This document shows, in pieces, positions 44,116 through 55,485 of a DNA stretch of 64,000 nt. Position 1 is the first letter of the stretch; every line of letters starts with the position of its first letter. A program made the translations under genes and the position numbers. The notes under the pieces are model-generated. The model was not told the origin of the DNA, did no database searches, and was given only the letters and a program-made list of their open reading frames with translations. This DNA is from Bathynomus jamesi (lineage: Eukaryota; Arthropoda; Malacostraca; Isopoda; Cirolanidae), in the NCBI GenBank assembly GCA_023014485.1, contig JAJOZX010003309.1, positions 454,317 through 518,316 of the forward strand. Direction: 5' to 3'.

Positions 44116-44201
<86 letters not shown>

Positions 44202-44724
44202 ATTATCATACCATTTCATCTAGTAGATGCTGGCATAAGTCGCATCTGATTGCATTTGATTCATCAGTAAGTGAGTTGTATATTGATTACCGGTTTCTGT
44301 GTTATTCAATACAAAATCCAGTAAAAGCCGCTTCTTGTCTCTGCTTCGGTGTTTCAGTGGGGGGAGATGTTTCCTCATCGACGCTGTTGGGAGAGGAAGG
44401 TTTCCTCAGCTTGGTTGAAGGGAAGAACCCATTGGGGGATTAGCTGTGGGTGGTTGGGGGAGAACAGTGGCTGTAGACGAGAGGCTCTCCTTCACATTTT
44501 AAATTCTGATCGCTAGAAGTAATTAGATTTTCATATCAAGCGCCGTGATTTCGCTATTTAATCTGTATCAGTTTGCATGCACCAGACACTCATTCAAACG
44601 CTGCAACATTTTATATTATTTAATTACGGAAATACAACTTTAATTTAACTTTATCGGGACGTTCAGGGCATATTGTGTTTCAGCTTCACAAAAGACAATA
44701 TATATAATATATATATATATTATA

Positions 44725-44754
<30 letters not shown>
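43011..44754. other. No gene seen; GA microsatellite and low-complexity DNA
   Basis: A short inverted segment (ggcccctccttcctc/gaaggaggggcc) lies near 43201-43231. A TA then long GA array lies at about 44116-44199, and TA runs at 44697-44757. Short open frames have no recognisable homology. Confidence 0.55.
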
Positions 44755-44757
<3 letters not shown>

Positions 44758-44761
<4 letters not shown>

Positions 44762-45110
44762 CTCGGTGGTGCAATGGTTAGCATCGCTGACTACGAATCC
44801 ATCGGCCTCGGGATCTAGACGCAGTGACGGCAGGCGGCGCGCAGCCAAACTCAGCTGTTTATCCTTACACGCAATAAAAATTGGTTGGTAGATAAATGGG
44901 TACCCTGAGTAGCCAAGTGATTATGACGCTGGGCTGCTGATCGGGAGGTCGTGAGAGCGGGTCCGGGCGAGGAATTTGTAATTTCTGACCGCCCGTGGTG
45001 GGTCGTGGTTCGGAACTCACGTTAAACTGTAGGTCTAAGGTGGAGTGACAAGTTTGACCTTCATCAGAATGAACAATTCGGTCGGAAGCAAAACCAAGGT
45101 TAACCAAAGT
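44758..45110 (+). mobile_element. tRNA-derived SINEs, two heads in tandem
   Basis: The first head is gcctcggtggtgcaatggtt followed by agcatcgctgac. The second, from about 44885, contains gattatgacgctgggctgct and the body shared with the SINE at 24600-24835 (tgaacaattcggtcggaagc). The first head recurs inverted near 48630-48655. The block lies between TA microsatellites. Confidence 0.72.
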
Positions 45111-46160
45111 TATATATATTAATATATATATATATATATGGAGCTTTTCCGAAATTAATTTGGACTGTTTCCGATTTTTCGAAAATAAGATATTTAATGT
45201 AGATTTTTACGCTGATTTCAAAAATGTAAGTCTTTTGTTTGAGAAATGAGCGGTTCCAAAGTTATGTTTGTTATTGTAATTTTGTATTAGGTCAAAAACT
45301 ATAACAATACAACTGAAAACTAATACAAAAGTTATTGTATTCTTTAGTAATATTTGCTTATGTCACTAAGTATTTGTGCGAATAGATTTCGACCGCTATT
45401 TTTCTGTCGCCACACGAATTCGCGCAAGTAGGTATCAATCAGGTCAACTGAATGCCCGGTTAGGTTAATTGAATGCCCTATTAGGTCAATTGAATGCCCG
45501 GTTAGGTCAACTGAATACCCGATTAGATTAATTGAATGCCTGGTTAAGTTAATTGTAGGCCCTTTCCTCGCCAAAGAATGGGAAATCCGCGAATGAGAAT
45601 CTCAAAGGGGGAAATTATAAACTTTATCTTTTCTCCGTTTCATGGCAATTCTCATTAACGGCTTTCCTATTCTGGTCCAAGACAGGTTAGGTTTATGTTA
45701 GGTTAGGGAATTATTTCCCACTCATTCCCATTCCCATCCATGGTCCGCAAATGAAAATTAACATAGTGAAAAATCCACATTTGAGAAGAGTTTCTTAATT
45801 TGAGAAACAGCGTCACTCCATTTCCAATCACGGTAAAGGTGCCAAATGGGAATGGTTAATATTCCCTAACCTAATTTAATTTAACCTAACCTAATGTAAC
45901 CTAACTTATCGTAACTTAACCTAACGTAAGTTAACTTAACTTGGAGCAAAGTGGATGAGAATGAGAATGGCATGAATTGGAAATAGACCAATTGGCCCTT
46001 CTTTCCTACATTAAAAAAAATTTGAAAATTACTTCTTTGATAGTCTCACCACTCTCGGCTTTCCCACTGTGGGACGTCGAATGAAATGGGATTGAGTGGG
46101 ATGATACCATGTTAGGTTACATTCAGTAACCTCCCAAGGGGAGGGACTGGGACTGGCGGG
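45111..46160. other. No gene seen; 24-bp tandem repeats and TTAGG-like patches
   Basis: Tandem units at 45432-45560 read roughly ggtcaattgaatgcccggtt (about six copies) and correspond to those at 55225-55320. AACCT/AACTT-type runs occur at 45880-45940. No coding sequence. Confidence 0.6.
46153..46160. repeat. Merlin target duplication, left (ctggcggg)
   Basis: Eight bases next to the left end. They differ by one base from ctggcagg at 48063-48070. Confidence 0.75.
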
Positions 46161-48062
46161 CAGGGTTGCCAACCCAGGCTCACAAAATGTCGCTAAATTC
46201 ACTTAAAAAAGCAGCCAAAAAGTCGCCAAAATATCGCTAAAATTTCAGAGTATAGTAGCCAAAATCGAGTAGCCAAATCACTTCAAAAAGGCCCGGATCT
46301 TTTCCATTTGGCGGCAGGCGGTTTTTTTTAACCAAATTTTCACCAGTAATACTTTTTTGTGTGCTAAATACGAATCTAACATTCTTTTTTGAGAGAAATG
46401 AAAGGAAAATATCGAAAAAAAGATTTTAAATATGAACTACTTTATACCGCGCACGAACTATTTACACTGCGAAATTCTATATATTTTTGCAATAATATAA
46501 TTATAATATTGTATTATAATATAATAATTTATTAATTTATATTATATTAATTATTTTATGAATATTAATTATTTGTTTATATAAATTTAATTATTCCAAA
46601 ATCTGTAGAATAATTATGGCAACTCGATATGTTTAAGCATTCCGCGCGATTCATTATTGTTTCTGGAAGTACGAGTAAATCATGGACGTGAATTATAATT
46701 TACAGTGGATTTTTGTGAATATTATATCAGAAGAAGATGCAGTGAAATTCTTTCAAGAATTTAACATCATCCCAAGGAAGAAATTATGTAAGAAAAAACA
46801 CCAAATGCAAATAAAAGAAGTCGGGAAGTCTGTAAGCTGGACCTGCCATAAAAAGATGTGCAACACGAAATTACCCGTAAGAAAAAACACGTGGCTAGAG
46901 GGAAGTAGGATTTCTCTAAGAACAATTATAATATTCATTTACTCCTCGTCACAAGAATATACAAGTATGAAGTACTGCGAGAAAGAGCTTGAGATATCCC
47001 ACACTACAGCAGTTGATTTCAATAATTATTTAAGAGAGGTAAGATCTACATAATATAACAATTATAACCTAACCTAACCTAACTTAACCTAATCTAACTT
47101 AATGAAATCGGCTCTGTTTCAGATATGCGCTGCGTCTTTACTCGCTACCCCTGCAGTTATCGGTGGGCCAGGACTAACTGTAGAAATAGATGAAACCTGC
47201 TACAGTAAGCGGAAGTATGACAGGGGAAGAATGCTTCCGGAACAATGGGTATTCGGTGGAGTATGCAGGGAGACCAAAGAAGTATTCCTGTATGCCGTCC
47301 CTAGAAGAGATGAAAAACGCTGTTGTCCTGCATTAAAGCCAACATCCGCCCAGGGACTACTATTATTAGTGACAAGTGGAAAGCCTACCAGAACATAGGA
47401 AAACTAGAAGGCTACAATTATTTGCATGAAACAGTGAATCATTCAGAAAATTTCGTCGATCCAAACAGTGGTGCACATACCCAAGGTATTGAAAGCATGT
47501 GGCATATCATGAAACACCGGAATAAAAGACATTGTGGTACACACCGTCAGATGGTAGACTCGTACTTATGCGAATTTATTTGGCGGAAGCGTAATGAAAA
47601 CGAAGATATATTTAGAAAAATATTAAAGGATATAGCTGATTTCAAATAAATATTTCCCTTTCGTACGCCGTATAAAGTAGTTCGTATTTAAAAAAAAAAA
47701 TTTCGATATTTTCCTTTCATTTCTCTCAAAAAAGAATGTTAGATTCGTATTTAGCACACAAAAAAGTATTACTGGTGAAAATTTGGTTAAAAAAAACCGC
47801 CTGCCACCAAATGGAAAAGACCCAAGAAGCCAAAAAGTCGCCAGATGTGGAGATGTGGAGCCATTCCACTCGAAAACGTTGACGATATTTCTTGCTCATT
47901 GGTCCTTTTATGTAAAAAAAATGCTATACTGATAGTCGTACAAATATATAAGGCCATACAACCAAAAAGAATGGACGAGACTGGCAGCTCGACAAAAGTA
48001 GCTAAAATTACGCTAATAAATGTAGCCAAAACTCATTAAAAGTCGCTAAATTGGCAACTCTG
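46161..48062 (+). mobile_element. Merlin DNA transposon, 1902 bp
   Basis: Ends are CAGGGTTGCCAAC and, inverted, CAGAGTTGCCAA. A further 110-bp inverted pair lies inside (46310-46425 against 47695-47815, with ccgcctgcc and tttcctttcatttctctc). The 8-bp flanking duplication has one mismatch. Merlin is the eukaryotic relative of IS1016/ISXO2-type bacterial transposons and makes 8-9-bp duplications. The single gene inside encodes an ISXO2-like transposase. Confidence 0.9.
46682..47649 (+). pseudogene. Merlin transposase (ISXO2-like), one intron, one frameshift
   Basis: Exon 1 (46682-47038) encodes the N-terminal region with a Cys-containing segment (SWTCHKKMCN). A probable 84-bp intron follows (GAG|gtaaga to tttcag|ATA, phase 0). 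Exon 2 carries VEIDETCYSKRKYDRG (first Asp), then IISDKWKAYQ (second Asp) and HTQGIESMWHIMKHRN (Glu). The frame shifts once near 47320, between YAVPRRDEK and SCIKANIRPG. Apart from this shift the gene looks complete, ending KILKDIADFK at 47649. The intron is inferred, supported because it removes a TTAGG-like patch and stops. Confidence 0.87.
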
Positions 48063-48070
48063 CTGGCAGG
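48063..48070. repeat. Merlin target duplication, right (ctggcagg)
   Basis: Directly follows the element's terminal CTCTG. Confidence 0.75.
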
Positions 48071-48359
48071 TGTGTTATTAAAAGATTTTCTGGTTCTCTT
48101 TTAGTGTGTATACCCAATTTGGTGTCGATTACTCTGTATAAACGAACATAAGGAGGCCCCTTCTCTTCCAGGGAGAGAAGGCCCCCTACACGGCTAGGGT
48201 AATTTGCGCTAAATTTAGTATACACATTAAAGGAGAACCAAGGAAGATTTTAGTCACACACTCGCCCTTCTTAGTCCCCCTCCAGGTTGTATTTCGAGGA
48301 GTTTTTGGTGCGCAAGGCGCAGTGGACATTCTAATGTGTGTATATATATATATATATAT

Positions 48360-48660
48360 ATACATTTAACTGCAATGACCGCGCAGTATATTAACGTATA
48401 GAAACGACGTAAGTATAGAGGAGTGTTCTGCACACGAGGAAGAGAAATAACAAACAAATGAACTGTGCGATTTAACTGCGTATATTAAATGTAAGCAGTT
48501 ATCTCCTTGTCAGGAGGTTTGTTAAATACGTGGAAAAAAATAACGGGTGGTTTCCCGGTGCTTCCCTCAGTTGGTGAAACTGTGTAGGAACTTTAACCCA
48601 AGAAAAATCGGTGGATTCATAATTCAGCGACGTTGAATACTACACCACCGAGGCGCGATA
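48360..48660 (-). repeat. Diverged tRNA-like repeat arm
   Basis: The start resembles the hairpin elements at 40.2 and 55.5 kb (tttaactgcaatgaccgcgc, aacgtatagaaacgacg). The end carries an inverted caccaccgaggcgcg, the SINE head seen at 44758. It is a mixed old repeat with no gene. Confidence 0.5.
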
Positions 48661-48804
48661 ATTGTATATTTACATATATATAAATTTAAATATATTCGCT
48701 TTATATGTAGCAATTTTCAATGTTAAGCTGTAGGTCTAAATTGGGTTAACCAGAATATATATATATATATATATATATATTATGTAGGAAGGAGTGCCCA
48801 ACAG

Positions 48805-48844
<40 letters not shown>

Positions 48845-48856
<12 letters not shown>

Positions 48857-49165
48857 ACACACAGACAGTGCATGGAACAAGGAACTCTTCTGGGATAATT
48901 AAATCCACTATAGTCCGAATAAGTAATGGTAAATGACAAATACCATAGTTTTTCTTTTTCATGATGCTAGCCCGACGTGGGCAACGGGTCACTGCGAGTG
49001 ACCCGTTGCCCACGTCGGGCTAGCATCATGAAAAAAAAAACTATGGTATTTGTCATTTACCATTACTTATTCGGACTATAGTGGATTTAATTATCCCAGA
49101 AGAGTTCCTTGTTCCATGCACTGTCTGTGTGTATCATAAAAAACTCAGGGGACCATTCTGAGTTC
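48845..49165. repeat. Palindromic copy of the interspersed repeat
   Basis: Two oppositely directed copies of the 3' part meet at about 48995 (gggcaacgggtcactgcgag then tgacccgttgccc). Each arm is about 150 bp, from gcatggaacaaggaactctt to its inverse. The same unit appears linearly at 49343-49625 and 39868-40108. Confidence 0.85.
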
Positions 49166-49342
49166 ATTCCCATCTTGAAACGGACATGTTATGTGCCTTG
49201 AAAAGTGGACGCTCAATTCTGCCAGATGAGGTTTAAGTTTTGGTTTTTGGCTAAAAATATAATAGTTACCCCTTTTTCTGTGATGCATTCAATCTGATGT
49301 GAAGGCAGCGAGTCTTTTGCTTATATTGAGGTTCTAAATGTA

Positions 49343-49625
49343 GCAGGGCTAGGTGCTTTAAACCCTAGATCCATGTCCCAAAGCTGGATCCTGTCTGCTT
49401 TGCAGATAGCTGGTGAGGGAAGCTATATTTATGGGACCTCTTTGCGAGTGACCCGTTGCCCACGTCGGGCTAGCATCATGAAAAAGAAAAACTATGGTAT
49501 TTGTCATTTACCATTACTTATTCGGACTATAGTGGATTTAATTATCCCAGAAGAGTTCCTTGTTCCATGCACTGTCTGTGTGTATCATAAAAAACTCAGG
49601 GGACCATTCTGAGTTCATTCCCATA
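49343..49625 (+). repeat. Interspersed repeat copy 3
   Basis: Same sequence as 39868-40108, extended by aaaaaactcaggggaccatt to a TA array at 49623. It carries the same roughly 80-codon open frame. Confidence 0.75.
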
Positions 49626-49656
<31 letters not shown>

Positions 49657-50704
49657 GCCAAAGATATAGGCACCATTTTATAGTGCCAATTTAGTTACTA
49701 CTTTATAGGGGCTATTTAAATGAAGCAAATTTATAGAGCCTGTATAAGCTATCGATTCTTAACGATGGTAATAAGCTTCAGTAGTTTATAATTTTCATAT
49801 ATTAGCAAGATAATTAATGAAATAGTTAATTAGTTGTTTAGAGTTACCAAGTATTAAATGTATTTGCTGAAGAAAATGAACAAGCTGAGCTTGATTTCCT
49901 TTTACTTATCAACAAATAACCAACCGTTCACAGTATAACATTACAGTTGCTTAAATTGAATGTCCAATAATACAATGAGTGATTGCTTCACTTGATTCGT
50001 AAGTCACCAGATATGAACTCTATACAAAATACATAAGAAAGTAGCAAAGGAAAAAAGGGAATTTATTGAAAGAAATTATGGTATTTATGATAATAATGAG
50101 CGCCATAGCAATGATTCAAATTCACTCAATAATATATATATATGCCTAACAAACATATTACGGCAGTTTTTAATCTTCTAGACTCTAGAGCCAAAGGACG
50201 TATAACAAAAATATTAACATTTGATATACATTAACAAACACCTTTTAATAACTAATTTAATTTTTTTAAAAACAATGATATTAAAAAAAGGTAACTTTTC
50301 ATAAGTGATGCTAATAGTTCGTTCGACGAGGAAATATACATATATTTTATACCAGTAATACGGCGTAAAACATCTAAAAATCGAACCTACAAAATGAATG
50401 AATATAAACTTGGTAAAACGCAAGTTAGCATTTTGCATTTATAATAAAGTGTACGATAACTTTCCCGTTTTCTTCTGCTTATTTGAGCTCATCCTGTACT
50501 GTATTTGAGTATGCAAATTATTTCAGGCATGTCTCTTGCTCGAAATATATTACGTGTTTATATCGTTTTCTTAAAGGGAAACTAAAGAAATATCTTGGGG
50601 AGGAGTGTCTGGACGATGTAGAAAATATATAAATAGTCCTTCATCATGTTTACGGAAAAGAATGAGTAACTCACAATAAAAGTATAGAGGAGCATATTGT
50701 ATAT

Positions 50705-50742
<38 letters not shown>

Positions 50743-50858
50743 AAATATGTGAAAACTTGAATTGAAAACTATTACGATTTACTTACTTTTTGTTATGTAT
50801 TTTGCTGGTTTCTCAATTATTGAGAAAACGTTTTTCAATTTTAAATTTAATTGACGCA

Positions 50859-50889
<31 letters not shown>
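49626..50889. other. No gene seen
   Basis: AT-rich DNA with TA at 49623-49650 and GA at 50706-50739. No coding or mobile signal recognised. Confidence 0.55.
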
Positions 50890-50899
<10 letters not shown>

Positions 50900-50999
50900 A
50901 TCATGCGGGTTGCTTCTACAGAGCTTCAATTAATATTTAGGAGAAATCCAATGACAAGGAGAAATGTAAATGCCATGAAAAGTCTTCTTTAATGCGCAA

Positions 51000-51035
51000 C
51001 GTTTCGAGCAAATACGCTCATCTTCAGGCTGTATG
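51000..51035 (-). ncRNA. Hammerhead-ribozyme-like motif of the Penelope element
   Basis: Read on the minus strand, CTGAAGATGAGC, a six-base loop and GCTCGAAAC give a stem of GAGC/GCTC with a GAAAC core. Penelope-like elements are reported to encode hammerhead motifs in their terminal repeats. Here the CUGA-GA core has two extra bases (CTGAAGATGAG), so self-cleavage is doubtful. Confidence 0.45.
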
Positions 51036-51396
51036 ATAACAATGTGAAATTAAAATCAATAATTGAATGAAAAACCAGACAAAGAAAATTTCTATAACCT
51101 ATTCATAAAGGCAAACTTTAAAAGACTGAAAAAAGAGGGTTAAATTCTAAGTTATACAGATTTACATTTAAAATTAAGAAGCTATTTTTAAATACATATA
51201 GTAAATGTGAAATTAATACACTGGAAAAATTAGCAATAGTACACTGGAATAATGAGACTAACTACCTTTCACTGCAATTTCCGAGGCTAGACTGATTTAA
51301 GCACAAAACGAAAACATAAGATAAGATAAGATAAGATAAGATGGTGAGGGCGATTGGGGAAGGGGGGATTATAAGGAATTGGGGAAGGAGGAGGGA

Positions 51397-52131
51397 TTAT
51401 AAAAAGTTTAAAGGGACGGCTGATGAGTCAACATTTAACGTAGGGGACAAAGTTTTAATATAAAGCGATTCCAGAATTCTAAGTGAGTTGGGACAAGTAT
51501 TACAACCAAGAATTTTAAAATTGTCTAAAGTGACATCAATTTTACATTTGATACTGTGTTCCCGAATGCTAGAAACTTCTTTCGTTTTTAAAATTTTACC
51601 TGTTCGGCCACTTATTCCCATATGCGAATAAAATCTAGCCCTGAGAGAGCGAACAGTGCTGCCAATGTAATTCCCAAGGAGACACCTAGGGCAGGTAAAT
51701 AAATATACAACACCGCTACGCAACGAGTCAGGGGTTCGATCCTTCGCTGAGAAAAAGCTACCTAAAGACGTTTTATTAATAAAAATGATGCGGAAATCAG
51801 TATGATAAAAAAATTTCCTTAACAACTTTGTAAATTTAAGCTTAAATTCCTTATTCAAAGGACCCATTTCAGGTACCAAGAAATATTTTATATCCTTCGG
51901 CACTGTAATACAAGGAAGTTGAGGACTATAAACATTATTTAAGAAGGATCTAATTAGTTTATCTACATATTGAACAGGAAAACTATTATTGGTAAAGTAT
52001 GATCTTAGATTATTAAATTCATCATTAAGTAAGGTAAAACTAGAGGTCAAATTATATCCTCTGAACAGGAGAGTTTTAATACAAGACATCTTATAGTTGA
52101 AATCAGTAAAACTAAAAAAATTCATGCCCAA
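51397..52131 (-). pseudogene. Penelope polyprotein, linker plus GIY-YIG endonuclease
   Basis: This 244-codon open segment holds the thumb/linker part (YVDKLIRSFLNNVYSPQLPC). Around residues 140-180 it has the nuclease core: VYLFTCPRC, then YIGSTVRSLRARFYSH. A later EHSIKC and ESLYIKTLSPTLN match the usual C-terminal features. GIY-YIG nicks target DNA to prime reverse transcription. This half is intact, but it is separated by stops from the RT region. Confidence 0.87.
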
Positions 52132-52199
52132 ACCAGTGAAAGTGGGTTTCCTGTAAACTGATGTAGTAATAGAATCACCGTTTTCGAAATTAAAAGATC

Positions 52200-52795
52200 T
52201 AAAAAGGGAAGGGAGCCATTTTTCTCAGTTTCCATTGTATACGTTATATGGGGTGCAAAGAATTTAGGAAGTTAAAGAATTGTTGCGCTTGTACCGCATT
52301 ATCAAAGACAGCTATCGAATCATCAACGAGCGTCGATAGAAATTGGCTTGAGATGAGTTGGAGATTGACTAAAAATTACACTTTCTAAATGAGTCATAAA
52401 AAAATCAGCTGCTAACGGTCCGACAGGTGATCCCATCCCTACACCATCAATTTGTGGTAAACCTTATTGTTGAAAGTAAAATAGCATTGTTTGAAAACAA
52501 TTCTAAAAGTTCCTTAAAATGAGACAATGAAAAACCATGAAAAATATCAACCGAGCTAAAAACCCTATCTAAAATAATGGCAATAGTTTTCAGATACAGG
52601 TACATTTGTGAAAAGCGACTTTACATCAAAACTGACAAAAAACTTTTTTGAATCGAAGTTCTCACCAAGAAGGTCTTTTTGGAATTCAAACGAGTTATTT
52701 ATAGTGTAAGCATTTTTCGCAAAGGGTGACAGGAGACTAACAACAAATTTTGCCAATTGAAACACAAAGTCCGAGCGCTTTCGTGATATATTCAC
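52200..52795 (-). pseudogene. Penelope reverse transcriptase portion, broken
   Basis: The segment 52565-52795 encodes KDLLGENFDSKKFFVSFDVK and SLFTNVP, the RT palm motif. Continuing frames toward 52300 give GMGSPVGPLAADFF and a PISIDAR-like stretch. At least two frame changes lie between about 52240 and 52565, and the YxDD box is not intact. Confidence 0.8.
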
Positions 52796-52900
52796 ATTAT
52801 TCCTTGATATTATTCCTTCACATTATTCCTTGATAATGTGAATATATCACGAAAGCGCTCGGACTTTGGTTTCCTTTTCCTTGTGGTTGTTTGCTTATAT
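52765..52900. repeat. Inverted repeat containing gagcgctttcgtgatatatt
   Basis: The sequence agtccgagcgctttcgtgat lies at 52768-52788 and its inverse at 52841-52866. It occurs again with longer arms at 53575-53751. It overlaps the upstream end of the Penelope RT frame, so it probably belongs to Penelope terminal sequence. Confidence 0.75.
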
Positions 52901-52935
52901 ATATATATTATATATTATATATATATATATATATA

Positions 52936-53130
52936 TACAGACAGGCCCTCTCAGAGGTTCAGAGAGGCCTGGACCACTTCCAGCTTTTGAGGCCCATAGC
53001 TAAATCCAATTATTACTTTCACTGCAAAACATTATATTCAAACCTGAAAGTTTTTAAATTTGAGGCCCTCCTTAAGCTTGAGGTCCAGGCCAAATTGCCC
53101 TCCTAGTCTCCCCCCTCTGATAGGCCCTGT

Positions 53131-53133
<3 letters not shown>
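52936..53133. mobile_element. Small TIR-like element, uncertain
   Basis: Ends resemble each other inverted (acaggccctctcagagg and acagggcctatcagagg), about 190 bp apart, between TA and GA microsatellites. No coding sequence. The family is unknown. Confidence 0.4.
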
Positions 53134-53139
<6 letters not shown>

Positions 53140-53175
<36 letters not shown>

Positions 53176-53574
53176 AACAAAGAAAAAAGGGAAAAAAGGG
53201 GGAAGAAAAAAGCGATTAAAAGCTTAACACAATGAACCCATTATCTCATGATGCTAGTCAGAACCTAATGTATACAGTACTCCCTTAGAGCATTTATAAA
53301 ATGAAAACGTTTTAAAATTTCTTTTAAAATATATTATAAAAGAAATTATTCACTAATGGTTTTACCTGTTAAAAAAAAATGCACCTAAATTAATTAAATG
53401 TTGGTTATAATGTTTGTTTGTTGAATTTATTTTGTGTTGAAACGTAAATACAGAATAAATATTTAACACTTTTTTACCTAAATAGTTATTTCATACATAC
53501 ATACATTATACGAGTGTGTGTGTGTGTGTGTGTGTGTGCAGTAAAATCACAAAATAACACGTGATCTTATTAAT
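53140..53574. other. No gene seen; GA and GT microsatellites
   Basis: A GA array lies at 53138-53174 and a GT array at 53515-53538. Otherwise AT-rich. Confidence 0.55.
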
Positions 53575-53751
53575 AAGCAAACAACCACAGGGAAAAAGGA
53601 AAAAAGAAACACGAATTCCGAGCGCTTTCGTGATATATTCACATTTTCAACGACAAGAGAGAAATAGCAATGTCCTTGAAAATGTGAATATATCACGAAA
53701 GCGCTCGGAATTCGTGTTTCTTTTTTCCTTTTTCCCTGTGGTTGTTTGCTA
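53575..53751. repeat. Palindrome with Penelope-like terminal motif
   Basis: Nearly perfect inverted arms of about 70 bp (from agcaaacaaccacagggaaa to attcacatttt) surround a short centre (caacgacaagagagaaatag). The arms repeat those at 52765-52900. Transcribed, it would form a long hairpin. Confidence 0.85.
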
Positions 53752-53792
53752 TATATATATATATATATATTAGGAACATTGTGTCGAGGACA

Positions 53793-54895
53793 AAACATTG
53801 ATGTAATATATACTGACTTTGCTAAAGCTTCGATAAATGTGACCGTGGAATCATCGCACACAAACTTAAGGATACAGGAATTACTGGAAAGTTAGGAAGG
53901 TGGATATTTAATTTCTTGAGCAAAGAACGCAAAGAGTGGTGGTAAACGGAGTTAAATCGGAAGTCTCGGAAGTCGTGAGCTCTGTCCCACAAGGGACAGT
54001 ATTAGCTTCTTTGCTGTTCATAATAATGATTGCAGATATTGATGCAGATATTAAGGACAGTATTGTATCATGCTTCGCAGATGACACAAAGATATGTAAG
54101 GAAATATTGAACGAAGATGACATAAGAAAATTACAAAACGACATTGCAACATTATTCCAGTGGGCAGAAGACAACAATATGAAGTTCAACGAAGAAGAAT
54201 TCCAACTTCTAAGTTATGGTAATAACAAAGAGCTACAGAAAAAAGGGTACAAAACTCCGCAAGCCAAACAGATAACACCAAATCCACAAGTCAGGGATCT
54301 TGGAATAATAATGTCTTCGGATGCAGAATTCAGAGAGCACTATAAAATCAAAATCACAACGGCTAGAAAAATAATGGGAATCATCTGGAGGAGCTTCCGC
54401 AGCAGAAAAGCAAACATCATGCTCAAATTATGGAAGAGTCTAGTCCTACCAATAATTGAGTATTGCTCAGTACTCACAAGCCCACACAGAAAAAGAGACA
54501 TTGCGAGCATTGAAGCTATACAAAGGACTTTTACGTCTAAGATAGCGGAAACGGAAGGTGAAGACTGCTGGTCTCGACTACAATCCCTGAAACTCTACTC
54601 TCTTGAAAGAAGGCGCGAGCGGTACACAATAATATACATATGGAAAATAGTTGAGGGCTCTGTCCCTAACCTCAGAAATGAAATATAGAAACAAACTGGA
54701 ATGAGAGAAGAGGCAGATTTTGTACGGTTCCAGCTGCAGTGGGACAAGGGGCCATGAAAACGAGGATGGAAAATACCTTCAGAATACGGGGCCCAAAGCT
54801 TTTCAATGTCCTTCCAAAAGAAGTGAGGAATCTCCAGCACACCGACCTGAATAACTTCAAGAACCAGCTGGACAGATTCTTGTGCAAAGTCTGAC
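53793..54895 (+). pseudogene. LINE reverse transcriptase, C-terminal half
   Basis: Frames from about 53793 give VIYTDFAKAFD-like sequence, then after a shift the long open segment 53936-54688 with SSVPQGTVLASLLFIIMIAD and CFADDTKICKE, the RT active site. Downstream are thumb-type motifs (QVRDLGIIMSSDAEF, KLWKSLVLPIIEYCS). Another frame continues to 54894 with LPKEVRNLQHTDLNNFKNQL, the normal C-terminus. The first frame shift lies near 53930 and the second near 54690. It is the best preserved LINE in the window; jockey/CR1-type is inferred. Confidence 0.87.
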
Positions 54896-55084
54896 CAGCC
54901 ATGCGTGGCTTGCTACACGGGCAGGAGGAGATCAGAGAGCAATTCCCTCCTTCATCAAGTCCCGCAAATAAGGCGGGATGCTGCAGAGGGGTCGACCACA
55001 GGTCGATCCTGAACCGTCGTTCAAACTCAACAAAATATATAACAAAATATATAAACAAATATATATATGTATACTCATATGTTA

Positions 55085-55425
55085 CAGGTTATCTGTGTAA
55101 CTAGGGATTTCATGAAATCCTTAAAATGCTCAGGGATTTCATGTAAGGTTAAGTCGTGATATTTTCGTTAGTTTTAATCAAAATATCACGACTTAACCTA
55201 ACCAATCGTCCAGGGCGTACAGCTGACCTAACCGGGCATTCAGTTAACTTAACTGGGCATTCAGTTAACTTAACTGGGCATTCAGTTAACTTAACTGGGC
55301 ATTTAATTAACCGGGCATTCAATAATTTTTCCGTACGTTTAACGAAAATATCATGACTTAACCTTATATGAAATCACTGAACATTTTAGGGATTTCATGA
55401 AATTCCTAGTTACACAGATTCCCTG
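55085..55425. mobile_element. Inverted-repeat element with internal 24-bp tandem array
   Basis: Arms: aggttatctgtgtaactagg at the left and its inverse (cctagttacacagattccct) at the right. A second inverted pair (aaggttaagtcgtgatattt) lies inside. The centre holds about four copies of gggcattcagttaacttaac, the same unit as the array at 45432-45560. No coding sequence. Confidence 0.8.
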
Positions 55426-55439
55426 CAACATACATACAT

Positions 55440-55483
<44 letters not shown>

Positions 55484-55485
<2 letters not shown>

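Larger units (their letters stand above)
50900..52800 (-). mobile_element. Penelope-like retroelement (with GIY-YIG domain)
   Basis: Minus-strand frames give RT motifs (FDVKSLFTNVP at about 52620, then MGSPVGPLAADFF near 52400) followed by a linker and a GIY-YIG nuclease (51397-52131). This is the domain order of canonical Penelope-like elements. The 3' tail (minus) runs to TA repeats near 50890 and contains a hammerhead-like motif near 51000-51035. The RT half is interrupted by stops and shifts. Confidence 0.88.
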
